A stretch of DNA of 64,000 nt from the NCBI RefSeq assembly GCF_016616425.1, contig NZ_CP067101.1, positions 372,001-436,000 of the forward strand, given 5' to 3'. Positions 1 through 11,582 of this stretch are shown here, piece by piece. Source of the DNA: Bradyrhizobium diazoefficiens. Its GTDB lineage: Bacteria; Pseudomonadota; Alphaproteobacteria; Rhizobiales; Xanthobacteraceae. Within the stretch, counting starts at the first letter, position 1. The number at the start of each line of letters is the position of its first letter. The notes beneath the pieces were generated by a model. The model was not told the DNA's origin. It searched no databases and saw only the letters and a list, made by a program, of their open reading frames with translations. The translations under genes were made by a program, and so were the position numbers.

Positions 1-177
1 AAATACCATCACTTCGAGCTGGCGTCGGCGGCGTTCCAGATCGGCATCGTGCTGGCCTCAGCCACCATCATCACCGGCATGTTCGCGCTGGCCTATATCA
101 GCGGCGTGCTGACGCTCGCCGGTCTCTTGATGACCGCGCTCGGCCTGTGGTGGCCGCATCTGCTGCATTTGCATTGA
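1..177 (+). CDS. DUF4337-type membrane protein, C-terminal part (5' end outside window)
   Basis: The frame is open from base 1 to a TGA at 175-177 and gives 58 residues, so the start lies outside the window. It begins KYHHFELASAAFQIGIVL and contains two hydrophobic segments separated by a short turn, ending in a His/Leu-rich tail (HLLHLH). The motif of a polar YHHFE box followed by two membrane helices resembles the C-terminal part of DUF4337 proteins, a family of small inner-membrane proteins of unknown role in alphaproteobacteria. The family call is from memory of the pattern and rests on a fragment only. Confidence 0.6.
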   Translation, partial: KYHHFELASAAFQIGIVLASATIITGMFALAYISGVLTLAGLLMTALGLWWPHLLHLH

Positions 178-314
178 GGGCGCGCTGCTACGCTCGCTTG
201 AAGCTAAGCAGACAGTGTCATGCTCCGGCTTGCCGTCTTCGCTGAAGCTTCGCCGGCCGAGAAGCCGGGCGATGACAGTGAATGTGTGGCGAGCAGCGAA
301 TATGCAGCAGGCAG
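178..314. repeat. short palindromic intergenic sequence
   Basis: The gap between two convergent genes holds a GC-rich imperfect inverted repeat (around 216-277). Its arms begin GTCATGCTCCGGCTTG and end CCGGGCGATGAC. It has the look of the dispersed palindromes found elsewhere in this window and may also end transcription from both sides. No gene is visible. Confidence 0.35.
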
Positions 315-845
315 CTACCGCGCTTCGTGCACGCTCTTGCGGAAACGCTGGATCAGGCGGAGCGTGCGGGAGGACCAGCCCTCGCCGTTGCCGGCGATCA
401 GCTCGCGGATGCGCCGCTTGACGGGGTCGACGAGCAGGTGCGCTTTGGCGCGCAACCTCAAGACGAACTCATAGAGCCGCTCGAACCAGTGCATCTCCAA
501 AAGCTTGTCGCGCGTGACATCGAAGACGAAGGCGGTGACGCCGACGCCGAGCATTTTTGCGAACAGGATCGTGAAGACCGCGCTGGTCCAATATTCATGC
601 GTGAGCAGCCACAGGCCGACCAGCTTGAGCGGAAACAGCGGGATGATGGGGACCGCGAACACGATCAGGGTCATCGCCGGCGACAGCGCGTCGACGCGTT
701 CCGCCAGCCATGACTTGAACCGCGCGAGCGGGATCAATGCAACCACTCGCGCAACGATCGGCTCGAGATGGTCCCACAGCCAAGCCTCGACCAAAAAGAC
801 GATCGCAAGCAGGACCCAGACCGGTTGCAGAAGACGGCGCAGCAT
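315..845 (-). CDS. small inner-membrane protein of unknown function
   Basis: A protein of 176 residues if started at the ATG at 845; the frame stays open upstream into the end of lpd, but the hydrophobic N-terminus MLRRLLQPVWVLL fits this ATG best. There are three or so hydrophobic stretches (about residues 7-22, 57-80, 86-107). They are followed by a basic, cytoplasm-like tail rich in Arg (VKRRIREL, LIQRFRKS). The gene lies 34 bases after lpd on the same strand and may be the last gene of the TCA block. I do not recognise a named family, and nothing in the sequence shows a catalytic site. Confidence 0.75.
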   Translation of the reverse strand: MLRRLLQPVWVLLAIVFLVEAWLWDHLEPIVARVVALIPLARFKSWLAERVDALSPAMTLIVFAVPIIPLFPLKLVGLWLLTHEYWTSAVFTILFAKMLGVGVTAFVFDVTRDKLLEMHWFERLYEFVLRLRAKAHLLVDPVKRRIRELIAGNGEGWSSRTLRLIQRFRKSVHEAR

Positions 846-879
846 GTGTTTCCCGCCCGATTCGGTGCTGGGCGCGTAG

Positions 880-2280
880 CTACATATGGATGGCCCGCTT
901 GCCGACTGCAAGCGCGGCTTCCTTGACGGCTTCCGAGCGGGTCGGATGGGCGTGGCAGGTGCGCGCGAGATCTTCCGCACTGCCGCCGAACTCCATGAGA
1001 ACGCATGCTTCATGGATCATTTCGCCGGCTTCGCGGCCGATAATGTGCACGCCGAGCACGCGATCGGTCTTCGCATCTGCGAGAATCTTCACGAAGCCAT
1101 CAGTCGTTTGGTTGACCTTGGAGCGACCGTTGGCGGTAAAGGGAAACTTCCCGACGGTATAGGCGACGCCTGCCTGCTTCAATTCCTCCTCCGTCTTGCC
1201 GACGGAGGACACTTCCGGCGTGGTATACACGACGCCCGGGATGACATCATAGTTCACGTGGCCGGCCTGCCCGGCGATGATCTCGGCGACCGCAACGCCT
1301 TCATCCTCGGCCTTGTGCGCAAGCATCGGGCCGGCGACGACGTCGCCGATGGCGTAGACGCCCTTCAGGCTGGTGGCGAAATGCGGGTCGATCTGCACGC
1401 GGCCGCGATTGTCGAGCGCGACGCCCGCTTCCTTGAGGCCGAGCCCATCGGTGTAGGGCACGCGGCCGATGCAGACGAGAACGACGTCGGCCTCGATCGT
1501 CTCGGCGGCACCGCCGGCAGCGGGTTCGATTTTCGCCAACAATGCCTTGCTGTTCGCTTCGACGCCGGTGACCTTCGAGCCCAGCTTGAAGGCAAAGCCC
1601 TGCTTTTCAAGGATGCGCTGGAATTGCTTGGCGATCTCGCCGTCCATGCCGGGCAGGATGCGGTCGAGGAATTCGACCACCATGACTTCGGACCCGAGCC
1701 TGCGCCACACCGAGCCAAGCTCAAGACCGATCACGCCGGCGCCGATGACCAGCAACCTGCCGGGCACCTTGTCCAGCGACAGCGCGCCGGTCGAGGAGAC
1801 GATGCGCTTCTCGTCGATCTCGATGCCCTTGAGACGCGCGATGTCCGAGCCGGTGGCGATGACGATGTTCTTGGTCTCGACCACCTGGGACTTGCCGTCG
1901 GCGGAGGCCTCGAGCTTGCCGGTGCCGAGGATCCTGCCGGTGCCCTTGAGCACGTCGACCTTGTTCTTCTTCATCAGGAACTCGACGCCCTTGACGTTGC
2001 CGTCGATGCCCTGCTGCTTGAAGTTCATCATCGCCGGCAGGTCGAGCTTCGGCGCCGGGACGCTGACGCCCATCTTGGCGAAGGAATGGCCGGCTTCCTC
2101 GAACATCTCGGAGGCGTGCAGCAGCGCCTTCGACGGCATGCAGCCGACATTGAGGCAGGTGCCGCCGAGCGTGGCGTTCTTTTCGACCACGGCGACTTTC
2201 ATGCCGAGCTGGGCTGCGCGCACCGCGCAGACATAACCGCCAGGTCCGGTGCCGATGACGACGAGATCGTAGGTAGCCAT
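880..2280 (-). CDS. lpdA: dihydrolipoamide dehydrogenase (E3)
   Basis: This 466-residue flavoprotein reoxidises dihydrolipoamide on the E2 subunits of 2-oxo acid dehydrogenase complexes and passes electrons to NAD+. The FAD-binding motif GTGPGG is at about residues 10-15. The redox-active disulfide is in GGTCLNVGC (C42 and C47), the NAD site is at [11 protein letters not shown], and the catalytic base is in HAHPTRSEA near the C-terminus. Length is normal for the family. It is the last enzyme gene of the odhA-odhB-SDR-lpd series, so it is probably the E3 of the 2-oxoglutarate dehydrogenase complex. It may also serve other complexes. Confidence 0.96.
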   Translation of the reverse strand: MATYDLVVIGTGPGGYVCAVRAAQLGMKVAVVEKNATLGGTCLNVGCMPSKALLHASEMFEEAGHSFAKMGVSVPAPKLDLPAMMNFKQQGIDGNVKGVEFLMKKNKVDVLKGTGRILGTGKLEASADGKSQVVETKNIVIATGSDIARLKGIEIDEKRIVSSTGALSLDKVPGRLLVIGAGVIGLELGSVWRRLGSEVMVVEFLDRILPGMDGEIAKQFQRILEKQGFAFKLGSKVTGVEANSKALLAKIEPAAGGAAETIEADVVLVCIGRVPYTDGLGLKEAGVALDNRGRVQIDPHFATSLKGVYAIGDVVAGPMLAHKAEDEGVAVAEIIAGQAGHVNYDVIPGVVYTTPEVSSVGKTEEELKQAGVAYTVGKFPFTANGRSKVNQTTDGFVKILADAKTDRVLGVHIIGREAGEMIHEACVLMEFGGSAEDLARTCHAHPTRSEAVKEAALAVGKRAIHM

Positions 2281-2317
2281 GAGAGGAAGTCCCGTAGGTT
2301 TAGCGTGATGAGGATGT

Positions 2318-2350
2318 GTCAGCGTCCGCCGGTGCGTCAGCGTCCGCCGG
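2318..2350. repeat. 15-bp tandem duplication across an SDR stop codon
   Basis: The sequence GTCAGCGTCCGCCGG occurs at 2318-2332 and again at 2336-2350, with a period of 18. The second copy contains the last codons and stop of the SDR gene; the first lies just after it, in the gap before lpd. It is a local duplication of the 3' end of the coding sequence and leaves a second in-frame TGA. Confidence 0.8.
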
Positions 2351-3086
2351 ACACGTCGAGAATGGCTGAGGTGACGTAGGAGGCATCGTCCGACATCAGC
2401 CAGACGATGGCGTTGGCGACTTCCTCGGCGGCGCCGACGCGCTTCATCGGCACCATGTGGGCCAGACGATGGGCGCGGTCGGGCTCGCCGCCGGCCGCGT
2501 GGATCTCGGTGTCGATCAGGCCGGGACGGATGCCGGCGACACGAATGCCTTCGCCGGCGACCTCATAGCCAAGACCGATGGTGAAGGAATCGATCGCGCC
2601 TTTTGACGCCGCGTAGTCAACATAGGTGTTGGGTGCGCCGAGCTTGGCGGCGACCGACGACAGATTGACGATGACGCCACCCTGGCCGCCGTGCTTGGTC
2701 GACATCCGCTTCACCGCCTCGCGCGCGCAGAGGATCGAGCCGGTGACGTTGACCGCCATGACGCGCTGGATGCGCCCGGCCGACATCTCGTCGACGCGCA
2801 CGCCGCTCTGGCCGACGATGCCGCCATTGTTGACGAGTGCCCCGAGCGTGCCGAACTTGTCCGCCGCCTTGAACAGTTCGAGGATGTCGCGTTCCTCGGC
2901 GACATCGCATTTCACCGCGATGGCCTTGCCGTTGCTGGCCTCGATCTGCGCGACCACCTCGTCGGCGGCCGTCTTGTTGATGGCGTAACCGACGACAACG
3001 CGGAAACCGCGCGCGGCCGCCGCGATCGCGGTCGCCCGCCCGATGCCGCGGCTGCCGCCGGTGATGACAACGATCTTATCCGTCAC
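2337..3086 (-). CDS. SDR family NAD(P)-dependent oxidoreductase
   Basis: A classical short-chain dehydrogenase of about 250 residues. The nucleotide-binding motif GGSRGIG is near the N-terminus. A variant NNGG box replaces the usual NNAG, the catalytic Ser is in NLSSVAA, and the Tyr/Lys pair is in YAASKGA. The C-terminus [12 protein letters not shown] followed by SAILDVSGG is typical of 3-oxoacyl reductase-like SDRs. I chose the GTG at 3086 because GGAGG sits 5 bases before it; an ATG at 3098 is also in frame but has no ribosome binding site. The gene lies between odhB and lpd in the same direction, but the substrate cannot be told from sequence and a link to the TCA cycle is not shown. Confidence 0.88.
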   Translation of the reverse strand: MTDKIVVITGGSRGIGRATAIAAAARGFRVVVGYAINKTAADEVVAQIEASNGKAIAVKCDVAEERDILELFKAADKFGTLGALVNNGGIVGQSGVRVDEMSAGRIQRVMAVNVTGSILCAREAVKRMSTKHGGQGGVIVNLSSVAAKLGAPNTYVDYAASKGAIDSFTIGLGYEVAGEGIRVAGIRPGLIDTEIHAAGGEPDRAHRLAHMVPMKRVGAAEEVANAIVWLMSDDASYVTSAILDVSGGR

Positions 3087-3150
3087 GCGCGCCTCCATGG
3101 TTCGACCCGCGCCGCCGCGAATGGCGACGGCGCTCGCAGGGCATCAGGGA

Positions 3151-4395
3151 TCAGAGCTCGAGCACCAGGCGCGCCGGATCTTCCAGGCTCTCCTTGACGC
3201 GAACCAGGAAGGTGACGGCTTCCTTGCCGTCAATGACGCGGTGATCGTAGGACAGCGCCAGATACATCATCGGCCGGACCTCGATCTTGCCGCCGACGAC
3301 CATCGGCCGCTCCTGGATCTTGTGCATGCCCAGAATGCCGGACTGCGGCGCGTTCAGGATCGGGGTCGACATCAGGGAGCCGTAGATGCCGCCATTCGTG
3401 ATGGTGAAGGTGCCGCCCTGCATCTCGTCGATCTTGAGCTGGCCGTCGCGGGCACGGCGACCGAAATCGGCGATGCCCTTCTCGATGTCGGCGATCGACT
3501 TGTGGTCGCAGTCGCGCACGACCGGCACGACGAGCCCCTTGTCGGTGCCGACGGCAACGCCGATGTGGTAGTAGTTCTTGTAGATCAGGTCGGTGCCGTC
3601 GATCTCGGCGTTGACGGCCGGAATATCCTTCAGCGCCTGCACGACGGCCTTGGTGAAGAAGCCCATGAAGCCGAGCTTGGAGCCGTGCTTCTTCTCGAAC
3701 GCATCCTTGTAGTGCGCGCGCAGCGCCATGACGTTGGTCATGTCGACCTCGTTGAAGGTCGTCAGCATGGCCGCGGTGTTCTGCACGTCCTTGAGGCGGC
3801 GCGCGATGGTCTGGCGCAGGCGGGTCATCTTGACGCGCTCTTCGCGGGCGGCGTCATCGGCCGGTGACGGCGCGCGGACCTGCACCGCGGCGGCGGGCTG
3901 ATTGACCGGGGTCGGCGCGGAGGCCGCACGCTCGATCGCAGCGAGCATGTCGCCCTTGGTCACGCGGCCGTCCTTGCCGGAGCCCGGAACGGTGGAGGCG
4001 TCGATCCCGGTCTCGGCCGACAGCTTGCGCACCGACGGCGCGAGCGGCGCATCGGCCGGCGCCGCCTTCGGCGCAGCAGCGGCAGGAGTAGCAGCGGCCG
4101 CTGCGGGAGCCGCAGCCGCGGCGGACTTGGCGGGAGCGGCGGCGGGCTTGGCTGCACCAGCGCCCTCAGTGATCTGGCCGAGCAGCGCACCGACCGCGAC
4201 AGTCGCACCATCGGCGGCGATGATCTCGCTCAGCGTGCCGGCGGAAGGCGCGGGGACTTCGATGGTGACCTTGTCGGTCTCGAGCTCCACCAGGGGCTCG
4301 TCGACGGCGACGGGATCGCCGGCCTTCTTGAACCAGCGGCCGATGGTGGCCTCGGTGACGGATTCGCCGAGCGTCGGCACACGAATTTCAGTCAT
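3151..4395 (-). CDS. odhB: 2-oxoglutarate dehydrogenase E2, dihydrolipoyllysine succinyltransferase
   Basis: The 414-residue core subunit of the 2-oxoglutarate dehydrogenase complex (SucB), which transfers the succinyl group from lipoyl-lysine to CoA. The N-terminal lipoyl domain carries the acceptor Lys in LETDKVT (about K42). It is followed by an Ala/Pro-rich hinge (about 80-120), a peripheral subunit-binding domain ([12 protein letters not shown] to GRVTKGDML), and a second linker. The catalytic domain ends with [11 protein letters not shown], which contains the active His and Asp. The start at 4395 follows AAGGA by 7 bases; a longer frame exists upstream but lacks this. The gene follows odhA on the same strand after a repeat-filled gap. 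Confidence 0.96.
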   Translation of the reverse strand: MTEIRVPTLGESVTEATIGRWFKKAGDPVAVDEPLVELETDKVTIEVPAPSAGTLSEIIAADGATVAVGALLGQITEGAGAAKPAAAPAKSAAAAAPAAAAATPAAAAPKAAPADAPLAPSVRKLSAETGIDASTVPGSGKDGRVTKGDMLAAIERAASAPTPVNQPAAAVQVRAPSPADDAAREERVKMTRLRQTIARRLKDVQNTAAMLTTFNEVDMTNVMALRAHYKDAFEKKHGSKLGFMGFFTKAVVQALKDIPAVNAEIDGTDLIYKNYYHIGVAVGTDKGLVVPVVRDCDHKSIADIEKGIADFGRRARDGQLKIDEMQGGTFTITNGGIYGSLMSTPILNAPQSGILGMHKIQERPMVVGGKIEVRPMMYLALSYDHRVIDGKEAVTFLVRVKESLEDPARLVLEL

Positions 4396-4440
4396 GGTCT
4401 TTTCCTTAAGGAGATCGCGAGGAGCGGTCATGAATTCTCA

Positions 4441-4566
4441 GGTGTCATCGCCCGCGGAGGCGGGCGATCCAGTACGCCGTGACGTTCGTGATGACCACGG
4501 GCGGCGCGGAATACTGGAATGCCCCGCCCCCGTGCGCAATTGCGCACTAGGCGGGGCATGACGACG
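4441..4566. repeat. palindromic intergenic element in the odhA-odhB gap (family B)
   Basis: A 126-base palindromic element starts GGTGTCATCGCCCGC and ends GGCGGGGCATGACGAC. It contains the GATCCAGTACGCCG and GGAATACTGGAA boxes that recur at 19172, 32213 and 37858. The inner part includes a strong GC hairpin around GTGCGCAATTGCGCAC. It fills the space between odhA and odhB, so the transcript of the two subunits would carry a large stem-loop between them. Confidence 0.8.
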
Positions 4567-4579
4567 TCTTAAAAACCTA

Positions 4580-7549
4580 TTAGCTCAGTGCTTCGTCCAG
4601 GAACGCCTTCAACTGAGCCTGATGCTTGGACATCAGACCCGTGGCGGTCGCGGCGGAAGCGGCGCGGCCGACATAACGCGGACGCCGGCTCACGCCGTTC
4701 ACCTGGTTCAGCACCCATTCCAGATAGGGCTCGATGAAGTGCCAGGCACCCATGTTGCGGGGCTCTTCCTGACACCACACCACTTCGGCCTTCTTGAAGC
4801 GCGACAGCTCGGCCACCAGCGCCTTCAGCGGCACCGGATAGAGCTGCTCGACGCGCATCAGATAGATGTCGTCGATGCCGCGCTTCTCGCGTTCCTCGTA
4901 GAGGTCGTAATAGACCTTGCCGGAGCAGAGCACGATGCGGCGGACCTTCTCGTCGGGAACGAGCTTGACCGCCTCGTTCGGCAGCATCTGCGCGTCATCG
5001 TAGAGGATGCGGTGGAAGGTCGTGCCCTTCGCGAGCTCCTCGAGGCGCGACACCGCCCGCTTGTGACGCAGCAGCGACTTCGGCGTCATCACGATCAACG
5101 GCTTGCGGATCTCGCGGTGAAGCTGGCGCCTCAGCACGTGGAAATAGTTCGCCGGCGTGGTCGGGTAGACCACCTGCATGTTGTCTTCGGCGCACATCTG
5201 CAGATAACGCTCCAGACGCGCCGAGGAGTGCTCCGGTCCCTGGCCCTCATAGCCGTGCGGCAGGAGGCAGACGAGGCCGGACATACGCAGCCATTTGCGC
5301 TCGCCCGAGGAGATGAACTGGTCGAACACGACCTGCGCGCCGTTAGCGAAGTCGCCGAACTGGGCTTCCCACAGCGTCAGCGTATTCGGCTCCGCGAGCG
5401 AATAGCCGTATTCGAAGCCGAGCACGGCTTCTTCCGACAGCAGCGAGTTGATGACCTCGTAATGGCCCTGCTCGCTGCCGAGATGGTTGAACGGCGTGTA
5501 GCGGCTCTCGTCCTCCTGGTCGATCAGGACCGAGTGACGCTGCGAGAAGGTGCCGCGCTCGGAATCCTGTCCGGACAGACGGACGTGGTGGTTTTCCTGG
5601 AGCAGCGTGCAGAACGCCAACGCCTCGCCGGTCGCCCAGTCGATGCCGGCGCCGCCGTCGATCGCCTTGGAACGGTTTTCCAGGAAGCGCTGGATGGTAC
5701 GGTGAACGCGAAAGCCGTCCGGCACCTTGGTGATCTTGCGGCCGATGTCCTTCAGAACAGGCAAATCGACGCCGGTGACGCCGCGGCGGGCGTCCTCTTC
5801 CTGGTCAGCGATCTTGAAGCCCGCCCACTTGCCATCGAGCCAGTCGGCCTTGTTCGGCTTGTAGGAGGTGCCGGCTTCGAACTCGGCATCGAGCCGCGCG
5901 CGCCAGTCGGCCTTGGCCTTGTCGACCTCGCCCTGGGTCATCACGCCTTCGCTGATCAGGCGGCGGGCGTAGAGCTCGAGCGTCGAGGGATGCGCGGCGA
6001 TCCGCTTGTACATCACCGGCTGGGTGAAAGCCGGCTCGTCGCCCTCGTTATGGCCATGTCTGCGATAGCAGAACATGTCGATGACGACGGGCTTGTGGAA
6101 TTTCTGCCGGAACTCGGTCGCGACCTTGGCCGCGAACACCACGGCTTCGGGATCATCGCCATTCACGTGGAAGATCGGCGCGTCGATCATCTTCGCCACG
6201 TCCGACGGATAGGGCGAGGAGCGCGAGTAACGCGGATAGGTGGTGAAGCCGATCTGGTTGTTGACGATGAAGTGCACCGAGCCGCCGGTGCGGTAGCCCT
6301 TCAGGTCCGACAGACCGAAGCACTCCGCGACCACGCCCTGGCCGGCGAACGCGGCGTCGCCGTGCATCAAGAGCGGCATCACCGAGATGCGCATATCAGG
6401 GGGATCGCCGTGCTGGTCCTGCTTGGCGCGGACCTTGCCGAGCACCACGGGATCGACGATCTCGAGATGCGAGGGGTTGGCGGTCAGCGACAGATGAATC
6501 CGGTTGCCGTCGAACTCGCGGTCCGAGGACGCACCGAGGTGATACTTGACGTCGCCGGAGCCTTCGACCGCGTCGGGGTTGGCCGAACCGCCCTTGAACT
6601 CGTGGAACAGCGCGCGGTGCGCCTTGCCCATCACCTGCGTCAGCACGTTGAGCCGGCCGCGATGCGGCATGCCCAGCACGATCTCCTTCACGCCGAGATT
6701 GCCGCCGCGCTTGATGATCTGCTCGAGCGCAGGGATCAGCGATTCGCCGCCGTCGAGACCAAAGCGCTTGGTGCCGGTGAATTTGGTGTCGCAGAATTTC
6801 TCGAAGCCTTCGGCCTCGACCAGCTTCATCAGGATGGCGCGGCGACCTTCGCGGGTGAAGGAGATCTCCTTGTCCGGCCCTTCGATGCGCTCCTGGATCC
6901 AGGCCTTCTGCGCGGCGTTGCTGATGTGCATGAACTCGACGCCGAGCGTCTGGCAGTAGGTGCGCTCGCAGATCGCGGTGATCTCGCGCAAGCTGCCGTA
7001 TTCGAGACCGAGCACGTGATCGAGGAAGATTTTTCGGTCGAAATCGGCTTCGCTGAAACCGTAGGTGCGCGGGTCGAGCTCTTCGCGGTTGCGCGGGGCT
7101 TCGATGCCGAGCGGATCGAGCTTGGCGTGGAAGTGGCCGCGCATGCGATAGGAGCGGATCAGCATCAGCGCACGCACGGAGTCGCGCGTGGCCTGGAGCA
7201 GGTCGGCGGACGAAAGGCCGGCCCCCTTGTCGCCTCCCTTGGCCTGCGCCTTGGCGGCGATCTTGGCACCGACCGCCTTCTCGACTTCCGCCCAATTGCC
7301 GTCGAGCGCGGAGGTGAGATCGTCCTGCGGGGTCAGCGGCCAGTTGTCCCGCTCCCAGGACGGGCCCTCGGCGTTCTTCCGGACGTCGGCGGGCTGGTCG
7401 TTCAGGCTCTTGAAGAACTCCTGCCACTCGGCGTCGACCGAGGATGGGTCCTTCTCGTAGCGGGCGTAGATTTCGTCGATGTAGGTGGCGTTGGTGCCCT
7501 GCAAGAAGGATGACAAGGCAAAGGCTGCGTTCGCGTCCTGGCGAGACAT
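4580..7549 (-). CDS. odhA: 2-oxoglutarate dehydrogenase E1 component
   Basis: A 989-residue thiamine-diphosphate enzyme (SucA) that decarboxylates 2-oxoglutarate and succinylates the lipoyl group of E2. Family features include the N-terminal segment LQGTNATYIDEIYARYEKDP for complex binding, LGMPHRGRLNVL, HLGASSDREFDG, and the ThDP region with GDAAFAGQG and HVNGDDPEAV. The C-terminal transketolase-like part has LPHGYEGQGPEHSSARLERYLQ. The start at 7549 (MSRQDANAAF) has AGGA 8 bases upstream; an 28-residue in-frame extension to 7633 is less likely. It lies between sucD and odhB in one direction. Confidence 0.96.
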   Translation of the reverse strand: MSRQDANAAFALSSFLQGTNATYIDEIYARYEKDPSSVDAEWQEFFKSLNDQPADVRKNAEGPSWERDNWPLTPQDDLTSALDGNWAEVEKAVGAKIAAKAQAKGGDKGAGLSSADLLQATRDSVRALMLIRSYRMRGHFHAKLDPLGIEAPRNREELDPRTYGFSEADFDRKIFLDHVLGLEYGSLREITAICERTYCQTLGVEFMHISNAAQKAWIQERIEGPDKEISFTREGRRAILMKLVEAEGFEKFCDTKFTGTKRFGLDGGESLIPALEQIIKRGGNLGVKEIVLGMPHRGRLNVLTQVMGKAHRALFHEFKGGSANPDAVEGSGDVKYHLGASSDREFDGNRIHLSLTANPSHLEIVDPVVLGKVRAKQDQHGDPPDMRISVMPLLMHGDAAFAGQGVVAECFGLSDLKGYRTGGSVHFIVNNQIGFTTYPRYSRSSPYPSDVAKMIDAPIFHVNGDDPEAVVFAAKVATEFRQKFHKPVVIDMFCYRRHGHNEGDEPAFTQPVMYKRIAAHPSTLELYARRLISEGVMTQGEVDKAKADWRARLDAEFEAGTSYKPNKADWLDGKWAGFKIADQEEDARRGVTGVDLPVLKDIGRKITKVPDGFRVHRTIQRFLENRSKAIDGGAGIDWATGEALAFCTLLQENHHVRLSGQDSERGTFSQRHSVLIDQEDESRYTPFNHLGSEQGHYEVINSLLSEEAVLGFEYGYSLAEPNTLTLWEAQFGDFANGAQVVFDQFISSGERKWLRMSGLVCLLPHGYEGQGPEHSSARLERYLQMCAEDNMQVVYPTTPANYFHVLRRQLHREIRKPLIVMTPKSLLRHKRAVSRLEELAKGTTFHRILYDDAQMLPNEAVKLVPDEKVRRIVLCSGKVYYDLYEEREKRGIDDIYLMRVEQLYPVPLKALVAELSRFKKAEVVWCQEEPRNMGAWHFIEPYLEWVLNQVNGVSRRPRYVGRAASAATATGLMSKHQAQLKAFLDEALS

Positions 7550-7685
7550 ACTGAAGTTCCTGGCGATTTCGGTTCGCGCATCGTAAACGGCGCTGGCACC
7601 GAGCTCCCGGCAGAGGCTCGGCGCGACAGGCACCCTTTACCCTATTTGGTGCGAAACTTCGCCCGGAAAAGCACGAAGAAGTGAA

Positions 7686-8570
7686 TTAACCTTTCAACTT
7701 TTCGGCAAGCGTGTGGCCGAGCCGCGCAGGCGACGGAGAGACCGTGATTCCGGCCGATTTCATCGCCTCGGTCTTGGAACCGGCGTCGCCCTTGCCGCCC
7801 GAGATAATCGCGCCGGCATGGCCCATGCGGCGGCCGGGAGGCGCGGTGACACCGGCAATGAAGCCGACCATCGGCTTCTTGCGGCCGCGCTTGGCCTCGT
7901 CCTTGAGGAACTGGGCGGCATCCTCCTCGGCGGAACCGCCGATCTCGCCAATCATGATGATCGACTCGGTCTTGGGGTCGGCGAGCAACATTTCGAGGAC
8001 GTCGATAAACTCGGTTCCCTTGACCGGGTCGCCCCCAATGCCGACCGCGGTGGTCTGGCCGAGGCCTTCCTGGGAAGTCTGGAACACGGCTTCGTAAGTC
8101 AGCGTGCCGGAGCGGGAGACGATGCCGACCGAGCCGGTCTTGAAGATGTTGGCCGGCATGATGCCGATCTTGCACTCGCCGGCGGTCATGACGCCCGGAC
8201 AGTTCGGCCCGATCAGGCGCGACTTGGAGCCGGCCAGCGACCGCTTCACCCGGACCATGTCGATGACGGGAATGCCCTCGGTGATGCAGACGATCAGCGC
8301 GATCTCGGCATCGATGGCCTCACAGATCGCATCAGCTGCGCCCGGCGGCGGCACGTAGATCACCGACGCATCGGCGCCGGTCTTCTCACGCGCGTCGCGG
8401 ACGGTGTCGAACACCGGCAGGCCCAGATGCGTCGAGCCGCCTTTGCCCGGCGAGGTGCCGCCGACCATCTTGGTGCCATAGGCCATCGCGGCCTCCGAGT
8501 GGAAGGTGCCGTTCTTGCCGGTAAAGCCCTGGCAGATGACCTTGGTGTTCTTGTCGATCAGGATGGACAT
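7686..8570 (-). CDS. sucD: succinyl-CoA synthetase alpha subunit
   Basis: The 294-residue alpha subunit of ADP- or GDP-forming succinyl-CoA ligase. It binds CoA and carries the phosphohistidine intermediate. The N-terminal Rossmann CoA-binding part has [14 protein letters not shown] and [15 protein letters not shown]. The ligase part has [17 protein letters not shown], and the catalytic His is in [10 protein letters not shown]. Length is normal. It is separated from sucC by a DUF1579-like gene, which is unusual because sucC and sucD are normally adjacent or overlapping. odhA follows 136 bases downstream. Confidence 0.96.
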   Translation of the reverse strand: MSILIDKNTKVICQGFTGKNGTFHSEAAMAYGTKMVGGTSPGKGGSTHLGLPVFDTVRDAREKTGADASVIYVPPPGAADAICEAIDAEIALIVCITEGIPVIDMVRVKRSLAGSKSRLIGPNCPGVMTAGECKIGIMPANIFKTGSVGIVSRSGTLTYEAVFQTSQEGLGQTTAVGIGGDPVKGTEFIDVLEMLLADPKTESIIMIGEIGGSAEEDAAQFLKDEAKRGRKKPMVGFIAGVTAPPGRRMGHAGAIISGGKGDAGSKTEAMKSAGITVSPSPARLGHTLAEKLKG

Positions 8571-8603
8571 GAGGTCTGCTTTCGCGAACTAACGAGTGAG
8601 AGG

Positions 8604-9083
8604 TCAGTGGATGCGGCGGTAGACGCCGGTGAGCACGTCGGCCCAGCCTTCCGCGTCCGGCGAGAACTGGATCTTCAACGAATAGGAATTGTCGTCGATG
8701 ATTTCGTAGACGTGGCGCGCATTGCCGCGGAGCGAGCCGCGCACCAGCGTCAGGGTCTTGCCGACCCACCCGCCGGAGGCGGGCGAGGGCGGCGTGTAGC
8801 CGAGCGAATCGTACCAGAACAATTTGTAGGTCCGGTCGTCGCGGTCGAAGGTGAAGATGCCATGGGTGGCAAAGACCTGCTTGCCGTCGCGCATCTGGAC
8901 ACTGTCCTGGATCAGGTAGAACCCGTTGAGATCCATGCGCGCGACGGTGCGCGAGGTGGCCGGCCCGCCCGCCGTCCAGCGCGACGGGAAGACCACCTCT
9001 TCGCCATCCCATTCGCCGGCGAACGCGGCGAGACGCGCGTGCTCGGGGAGCGGAGACGATGCGGCGAGGTGGTCCTGGGCCAT
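8604..9083 (-). CDS. DUF1579-like protein encoded between sucC and sucD
   Basis: A 159-residue soluble protein with the pattern LAAFAGEWDGEE, SRTVARMDLNGFYLIQD, FATHGIFTFDRDDRTYKLFWYDS. This matches the beta-barrel, lipocalin-like arrangement of DUF1579 proteins (measured function unknown). It has no signal peptide. Its start codon is 4 bases after the sucC stop, and its ribosome binding site (GGGAGG) lies in the last sucC codons, so it is very probably translationally coupled to sucC. sucD starts 33 bases after its stop. Being placed inside the synthetase operon suggests a role tied to it, but that is inference; an accidental insertion kept in frame with expression is also possible. Confidence 0.85.
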   Translation of the reverse strand: MAQDHLAASSPLPEHARLAAFAGEWDGEEVVFPSRWTAGGPATSRTVARMDLNGFYLIQDSVQMRDGKQVFATHGIFTFDRDDRTYKLFWYDSLGYTPPSPASGGWVGKTLTLVRGSLRGNARHVYEIIDDNSYSLKIQFSPDAEGWADVLTGVYRRIH

Positions 9084-9087
9084 GGCG

Positions 9088-10284
<1,197 letters not shown>

Positions 10285-10342
10285 ATGGTCGCTCCCTGAA
10301 CCCGCGGGCGGTGACCTCTAGGGCCCACCTCAGTCTTGTGGC

Positions 10343-10352
10343 TGGCATACCA
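10343..10352. promoter_or_regulatory. TGGCATACCA near-palindrome upstream of sucC
   Basis: The site reads TGGCATACCA and is directly followed by TATACCA, so on the minus strand it is TGGTATATGGTATGCCA. It differs by one base from the perfect palindrome TGGTATACCA found upstream of sdhC at 62377-62386. Such TGGTATACCA sites are a known style of operator for GntR/FadR-type repressors. The overlap with a possible sucC -10 box fits a repressor site, but the assignment is inference. Confidence 0.4.
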
Positions 10353-10371
10353 TATACCACAGGAACTGCAA
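10344..10371 (-). promoter_or_regulatory. possible sucC promoter
   Basis: On the minus strand TTGCAG (10366-10371) is followed after 16 bases by TATGCC (10344-10349), about 60 bases before the sucC start. The -35 box is fair and the -10 box is weak. The position after the mdh hairpin makes a promoter sensible here. Confidence 0.3.
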
Positions 10372-10445
10372 CCCGGATTCTCTGACATCGATCTCTGGAC
10401 TGCCGAACCCGATGCCCGTCCGTCGGCAGGCCTCGGAAATGAAAC

Positions 10446-10475
10446 CGCCGAAGACCGGGTTTTCGGTCTTCGGCG
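10446..10475 (-). terminator. perfect hairpin between mdh and sucC
   Basis: CGCCGAAGACCG (10446-10457) and its exact complement (10464-10475) enclose a 6-base loop 13 bases after the mdh stop. On the minus strand it is followed by GTTTCATTTCC, a moderate U-rich tail. It should end or attenuate mdh transcription before sucC. Confidence 0.65.
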
Positions 10476-10488
10476 AGGTTGTTTGCCC

Positions 10489-11505
<1,017 letters not shown>

Positions 11506-11582
11506 TTATCCCTTTCGCCTCCCCCGTTCAAGTCGGCGGATGCCCAATTGTCGGGCTTGGCGCGGCCTCGGGCACGCGGCCC

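Noticed and set aside
4622..7513. 963-codon open frame on the plus strand opposite odhA
   Set aside because: It is an antisense shadow of a GC-rich gene; composition (Arg, Asp, His, Leu-rich, no domains) and full overlap with a certain gene argue against it.
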